A stretch of 29,489 nucleotides of DNA from CAZTLE01 sp964614415 (GTDB lineage Bacteria; Bacteroidota; Bacteroidia; Flavobacteriales; Flavobacteriaceae), in NCBI GenBank assembly GCA_964614415.1, contig CAZTLE010000023.1, forward strand, positions 1-29,489, in the 5' to 3' direction. A model generated the notes under the pieces. That model saw nothing but the letters and a program-made list of their open reading frames with translations. It was not told the DNA's origin and searched no databases. A program made the translations under genes and the position numbers. Of this stretch, positions 25,531-29,489 are shown piece after piece. Every line of letters begins with the position of its first letter. Within the stretch, counting starts at the first letter, position 1.

Positions 25531-26883
25531 TTATTCTTCTTCCGGTTCCCGCATTTCAAAATCATTCATAAAAGCGGTCGTATAGTCCCCGGATACGTAA
25601 TCCGGATCGTCCATAAGTTGTCGATGGAACGGAATCGTAGTGTGGATTCCTTCGATCACAAACTCATCCAGCGCACGCTTCATTTTGGCAATGGCCTCAT
25701 CACGCGTTTGTGCTGTGGTGATCAGTTTGGCGATCATAGAGTCGTAATTCGGAGGAATGGAGTAGCCTGCATAGACATGAGTGTCCAATCGCACTCCGTG
25801 TCCTCCGGGAGCATGTAGCACCGTAATCTTACCCGGTGAAGGCCTGAACCCATTATATGGATCTTCAGCATTGATACGGCACTCTATGGAATGCAGATTA
25901 GGCGTATAGTGTTTTCCCGAGATCGGCACGCCCGCCGCCACTAAAATCTGCTCTCTGATCAGGTCGAAGTCGATTACCTGCTCGGTAATGGGGTGTTCCA
26001 CCTGAATACGCGTATTCATTTCCATAAAGTAGAAGTTCCGGTGTTTATCCACCAGGAATTCTACCGTTCCCGCACCTTCGTACTTGATGTATTCGGCAGC
26101 TTTCACCGCCGCTTTACCCATGTCATCCCTCAGCTTATCCGTCATGAACGGACTTGGAGTCTCCTCGGTCAATTTTTGGTGGCGTCGTTGGACAGAACAA
26201 TCCCTTTCACTGAGGTGACAGGCCTTTCCGGTGCTGTCCCCTACGATCTGGATCTCAATATGCCTTGGTTCTTCAATGAGTTTCTCCATATACATATCGT
26301 CATTCCCAAAAGCGGCCTTACTTTCCTGTCTGGCAGAATTCCAGGCATCTTCCAGGTCTTCTTCTTTCCAAACGGCACGCATTCCTTTTCCTCCACCTCC
26401 GGCACTGGCCTTTAGCATTACCGGGTATCCGGTCTCTATTGCCAGTTTCTTACAGGTTTCAAAATCTTCGATCACTCCGTCACTACCGGGAACACAAGGC
26501 ACTCCTGCTTCCTTCATGGTCGCTTTGGCCGTGGCCTTGTCACCCATTTTTTCGATCATCTCAGGACCGGCACCGATAAACTTGATGTTGTGTTCCTGAC
26601 ATATCTTGGAGAACTTGGCATTCTCGGACAGGAATCCGTATCCCGGGTGAATGGCATCAGCATTGGTAATTTCCGCCGCCGCAATGATGTTGGAGATCTT
26701 GAGATAACTCTCGGTACTTGGAGCCGGGCCAATACACACGGCCTCATCGGCGAATCGGACATGCAAGCTATCTGCATCCGCTGTAGAATAAACGGCTACC
26801 GTCTTGATTCCCATTTCTTTACAGGTTCGAATCACACGTAGGGCGATCTCACCTCTATTGGCTATTAGTATCTTCTTAAACAT
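25531..26883 (-). CDS. accC: Acetyl-CoA carboxylase, biotin carboxylase subunit
   Basis: This 450-aa cytosolic enzyme carboxylates biotin on the carrier protein with ATP and bicarbonate, the first step of fatty acid synthesis. The start at 26883 (MFKKILIANRGEIALRVIRT) is the conserved start; seven residues upstream are not expected. The ATP-grasp glycine loop SAGGGGKGMR and the active-site stretch MEMNTRIQVEHPITE are intact. It is cotranscribed with accB, 77 bp upstream. Confidence 0.97.
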   Translation of the reverse strand: MFKKILIANRGEIALRVIRTCKEMGIKTVAVYSTADADSLHVRFADEAVCIGPAPSTESYLKISNIIAAAEITNADAIHPGYGFLSENAKFSKICQEHNIKFIGAGPEMIEKMGDKATAKATMKEAGVPCVPGSDGVIEDFETCKKLAIETGYPVMLKASAGGGGKGMRAVWKEEDLEDAWNSARQESKAAFGNDDMYMEKLIEEPRHIEIQIVGDSTGKACHLSERDCSVQRRHQKLTEETPSPFMTDKLRDDMGKAAVKAAEYIKYEGAGTVEFLVDKHRNFYFMEMNTRIQVEHPITEQVIDFDLIREQILVAAGVPISGKHYTPNLHSIECRINAEDPYNGFRPSPGKITVLHAPGGHGVRLDTHVYAGYSIPPNYDSMIAKLITTAQTRDEAIAKMKRALDEFVIEGIHTTIPFHRQLMDDPDYVSGDYTTAFMNDFEMREPEEE

Positions 26884-26960
26884 AACTATCCTTGAAAATT
26901 TCAAATATCAATTCCAATCTCAGGTTGGGAGTTTGGAAATGAGGTATTTGGGAATTAGAC

Positions 26961-27458
26961 TTATGAAGGGTCGATTAAGAACAACGGCTGATCGAATTCC
27001 ACCGGGGAAGAATCATCTACCAGTACTTTCACAATCTTTCCGGATACTTCGCTTTCAATTTCGTTAAAGAGCTTCATTGCTTCAATAACACAAAGCACGT
27101 CGCCTTCGCTTACGGTGTCGCCTACCTCCTTGAAGACCGGCTTATCCGGAGCAGGTTTTCTGTAAAAGGTTCCGATGATAGGAGACTTAATAGTGATATA
27201 CTTGGAGTCATCCGATGCCGGAGCCGCTGCTTCGGGCGCAGCTGCCGGAGTCGCTGGAGTTTCAGCCGCAGCAGGTGCCGCAGCCACTACCTGAGGCTGT
27301 GGTGCTACCGCTGGAATCTGCTGTATGTACGTGGTCTCGCCTTTATCGTCGCTACCGGTTCTAATGGTGATTTTTACATCATCCATTTCCAATTTCACTT
27401 CGCTAGCACCTGACTTCGCTACGAATTTGATCAAGTTTTGAATGTCTTTTAACTCCAT
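26961..27458 (-). CDS. accB: Acetyl-CoA carboxylase, biotin carboxyl carrier protein
   Basis: This 165-aa carrier has an N-terminal helical region (about 1-35), a flexible Ala/Pro-rich linker (about 48-82) and a C-terminal biotinyl domain (about 86-165). Biotin is attached to K129 in the conserved EAMK motif (VIEAMKLFNEI). It carries carboxybiotin between AccC and the carboxyltransferase. The order fabH - accB - accC is typical of Bacteroidota. Confidence 0.97.
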   Translation of the reverse strand: MELKDIQNLIKFVAKSGASEVKLEMDDVKITIRTGSDDKGETTYIQQIPAVAPQPQVVAAAPAAAETPATPAAAPEAAAPASDDSKYITIKSPIIGTFYRKPAPDKPVFKEVGDTVSEGDVLCVIEAMKLFNEIESEVSGKIVKVLVDDSSPVEFDQPLFLIDPS

Positions 27459-27492
27459 AAGAATCTGGATTTGTAGTTGTCTAGGTTGGTTT

Positions 27493-28488
27493 TTATGAAT
27501 TATAGGCCCACTTGAGGTAAATGGCGCCCCAGGTAAATCCGCCGCCGAAGGAAGCGAATACTATATTATCTCCTTGTTTAAGTTGTTTTTCGTAATCCAC
27601 CAGGCACAGGGGTAATGTGGCCGAAGTGGTATTTCCGTATCTGTGGATATTCATCATCACCTTATCATCGGAAAGGCCCATGCGATTCGCAGCGGCATCT
27701 ATGATCCGTTTGTTTGCCTGATGGGGCACCAGCCATGCGACATCATCTCCGGTAAGGCCGTTTCGGTTCATCACCTTTTCGCAAACATCTGCCATATTGG
27801 AAACGGCAAATTTAAAGACGGTGCGGCCGTCCTGAAAAACGAAATGTTGCTTATTTTCTACGGTCTCGTGCGAGGCAGGAAGAATAGAACCTCCGGCATC
27901 AATCTTGAGATGTTCCCGGCCACCGCCATCGGATCGCAGGTACTCGTCCTGGATTCCATAGCCTTCGGTGTTGGGTTCAAAGAGTACGGCACCGGCTCCA
28001 TCACCAAAAATGATGCAGGTAGTGCGGTCTTCGTAATCTATGATGGATGACATCTTATCCGCTCCAATCAGCAATACTTTCTTGTATCTGCCTGATTCAA
28101 CATAACGGGCTGCTGTGGACATTCCGTAAAGAAAACTCGAGCAAGCCGCGACAAGATCATATGAAAAAGCGTTTACGGCTCCAATCTCTGTGGCTACGTA
28201 AACGCCTGTTGCTGCTACCGGCATATCGGGGGTCGCCGTTGCAAGAATGACCATATCGATATCCTCCGGGTTGGTATTGCTTTTGGACAAAAGGTCCTTG
28301 GCTGCCTGAATGGCCAGATAGGATGTTCCTTTATCCTTGTCTTTTAAAATCCTACGCTCCTTGATGCCAGTCCTCGTCGTGATCCATTCGTCATTGGTAT
28401 CCACCATTGTTTCCAGAATCTGGTTGGTGAGAACATAGTCTGGTACATAGCCCCCTACAGCGGTGATTGCGGCTGTTATAGTACTCAT
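27493..28488 (-). CDS. fabH: Beta-ketoacyl-ACP synthase III
   Basis: This 331-aa condensing enzyme starts fatty acid chains by joining acyl-CoA and malonyl-ACP. The catalytic triad is C116 (DLVAACSSFLYG), H256 (VPHQANKRI) and N286 (YGNTTSATLP). DEWITTRTGIKERR near residue 33-46 is also characteristic. It is first in the fabH-accB-accC unit, after a strong terminator that separates it from rpmF. plsX, which lies beside fabH in many other phyla, is absent here. Confidence 0.96.
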   Translation of the reverse strand: MSTITAAITAVGGYVPDYVLTNQILETMVDTNDEWITTRTGIKERRILKDKDKGTSYLAIQAAKDLLSKSNTNPEDIDMVILATATPDMPVAATGVYVATEIGAVNAFSYDLVAACSSFLYGMSTAARYVESGRYKKVLLIGADKMSSIIDYEDRTTCIIFGDGAGAVLFEPNTEGYGIQDEYLRSDGGGREHLKIDAGGSILPASHETVENKQHFVFQDGRTVFKFAVSNMADVCEKVMNRNGLTGDDVAWLVPHQANKRIIDAAANRMGLSDDKVMMNIHRYGNTTSATLPLCLVDYEKQLKQGDNIVFASFGGGFTWGAIYLKWAYNS

Positions 28489-28607
28489 AGATTTCTGTTA
28501 GATTCGCCCGAACAGGGCCAAATCCGGTTAAAAATGAACGAAAATTACTAAAATTTAATCAAAACCAGCGCAAAATAAGTTGTTTTTGAACGCTAGAAAA
28601 GCAAAAC

Positions 28608-28638
28608 ATAAAAAAACTCCCACACGGCGGTGAGAGTT
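28608..28638 (-). terminator. Intrinsic terminator after rpmF
   Basis: On the minus strand a 9-bp stem (one G-T pair), with arms at 28630-28638 and 28615-28623 and a 6-nt loop, is followed directly by a run of T residues (28616 down to about 28610). It lies about 23 bp beyond the rpmF stop and is a textbook rho-independent terminator. The fabH promoter must therefore lie within 28489-28607. Confidence 0.88.
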
Positions 28639-28660
28639 AATATATTAGGACGCTTTTTTG

Positions 28661-28858
28661 TTATGCGTCTACCTCTTCGGTGGCATCAATTACCACCTGT
28701 CCGCGGTAGTACAATTTTCCTTCGTGCCAGTGGGCTCTGTGGTACAAATGCGCCTCTCCTGTTGTAGGATCGGTAGCGATTTGAGGAACAGTGGCTTTGT
28801 AATGCGTTCTTCTCTTATCTCTTCGAGTTCTTGAGATTTTTCTCTTAGGATGTGCCAT
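28661..28858 (-). CDS. rpmF: 50S ribosomal protein L32
   Basis: This 65-aa ribosomal protein has the invariant start MAHPKRKISRTRRDKRRTHY. The later part (HLYHRAHWHEGKLYYRGQVV) has the form seen in Bacteroidota, with His in place of the usual zinc-binding cysteines. It is cotranscribed with the DUF177 gene 7 bp upstream, the usual pairing. Confidence 0.97.
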   Translation of the reverse strand: MAHPKRKISRTRRDKRRTHYKATVPQIATDPTTGEAHLYHRAHWHEGKLYYRGQVVIDATEEVDA

Positions 28859-28865
28859 TACTTAA

Positions 28866-29405
28866 TTATTTGTCCGTTAATAATTTCTTCAATGTATCCC
28901 AACGGGGGTCGGTCGTATCGTCAGATTCCGAACCGTTCCCTGAATTGGGGCTTAATTCTTCAAGTTTTTTCAGTATGTCGTTCTTAAGCGTTCCGTCCTT
29001 AACTCCGGGGTGAATCCTTCGGGCCGGCATAGCCAGTACAATGGACTCGTACACGGGTTGCTGAATATTTACCTCATGGCTTCCGTGTGGAAGTATCAGG
29101 ATGTCTTCATTCTCATCGTTGTACTCTTCCCCGAATTTCACCACAAAATGGTAGTTGCCTTCCAGCTCCTGATCGTAGGGTTCGTTCGTAAGGTCACAAT
29201 GCGTGCCCACATAGCCCTTGAAATTAAGGGTGAATTCCAGCAACGTGGTTTTCTTGAGAAGGATTACTTCCAACGCTATTTTGGCGTCGGTGAACTCGTC
29301 ATACTCAAAATGCTCAAAGAACGTTTTTGTTACTTCAAACTCAAACCGGTGCTCTCCTACTTTTAATCCCACGAAGGGGATGGTGTATTCTTTCAATTCC
29401 TTCAT
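28866..29405 (-). CDS. DUF177/YceD family protein
   Basis: This 179-aa cytosolic protein is found next to rpmF in most bacteria and is linked to large-subunit rRNA maturation in some (family knowledge). The central conserved part is VGTHCDLTNEPYDQEL, and the acidic run FGEEYNDENEDILILP follows. The start is placed at ATG 29405; a GTG two codons upstream is possible. An AGGAGG-like site lies about 20 bp upstream. The last residues (ESDDTTDPRWDTLKKLL) match the family's conserved C-terminal motif. Confidence 0.92.
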   Translation of the reverse strand: MKELKEYTIPFVGLKVGEHRFEFEVTKTFFEHFEYDEFTDAKIALEVILLKKTTLLEFTLNFKGYVGTHCDLTNEPYDQELEGNYHFVVKFGEEYNDENEDILILPHGSHEVNIQQPVYESIVLAMPARRIHPGVKDGTLKNDILKKLEELSPNSGNGSESDDTTDPRWDTLKKLLTDK

Positions 29406-29489
29406 TATCACACCTGTTTTTGTTCCTCCTGCCTTTCGGCTTAGGCGGGTGCAAATTTAAAAAATAATTTGAATAGCCCGGCGTTTTTA

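Noticed and set aside
1..29489. tRNA, rRNA, insertion sequence, phage attachment site
   Set aside because: No cloverleaf, rRNA-like stretch, transposase or integrase was recognised on either strand.

Overview
The window looks like a chromosomal segment of a marine-type member of the Flavobacteriia (Bacteroidota). The evidence is a type IX secretion (T9SS) sorting tail, acid-rich lipoprotein starts, a membrane-spanning 'triple tyrosine' (Y_Y_Y) regulator with a C-terminal HTH, few strong Shine-Dalgarno sites, and the block DUF177 - rpmF - fabH - accB - accC. Nothing in the sequence fixes genus or species.

Region 1 (1-3643, + strand) holds the 3' part of an ABC-transporter ATPase, then a 931-aa transmembrane one-component regulator that starts with TTG. 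Region 2 (3663-18437, - strand) is one long, tightly packed beta-glucan (laminarin-type) utilisation operon. In transcription order it encodes: a glycosidase fused to a probable outer-membrane beta-barrel; a surface glycan-binding lipoprotein with a CBM4/9-like tail; a GH16 laminarinase lipoprotein; a cytosolic GH149/GH94-like beta-1,3-glucan phosphorylase; a GH17 lipoprotein; a GH30 lipoprotein; a GPH-family MFS sugar symporter; and a cytosolic GH17. Region 3 (18438-18928) is the divergent regulatory region. Region 4 (18929-21981, + strand) holds a secreted T9SS glycan-binding protein, whose CBM is about 75% identical to the CBM in the lipoprotein across the divide, and an SSS/SLC5 sodium-sugar symporter. 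Region 5 (22082-23641, + strand) is a lone gene resembling cargo of extracellular contractile injection systems (eCIS), with an HExxH zincin motif. Region 6 (23644-29405, - strand) is housekeeping: mtgA, a DAO-type oxidoreductase, accC, accB, fabH, rpmF and a DUF177 gene.

Proposed working model (inference): surface proteins bind and cut a beta-1,3/1,6-glucan. GH16 cuts beta-1,3 bonds, GH30 removes beta-1,6 branches and the lipoprotein GH17 trims further. Products cross the outer membrane, and no SusC/SusD pair is present in the window, so the barrel half of the fusion protein is the only visible candidate pore. The MFS and SSS carriers take oligosaccharides and glucose across the inner membrane. 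The cytosolic GH17 and the phosphorylase finish the job, the latter giving glucose-1-phosphate without spending ATP. The most novel items are the glycosidase-barrel fusion in a locus without visible SusC/D and the orphan eCIS-type zincin.

No tRNA, rRNA, CRISPR array, insertion sequence or attachment site was seen.
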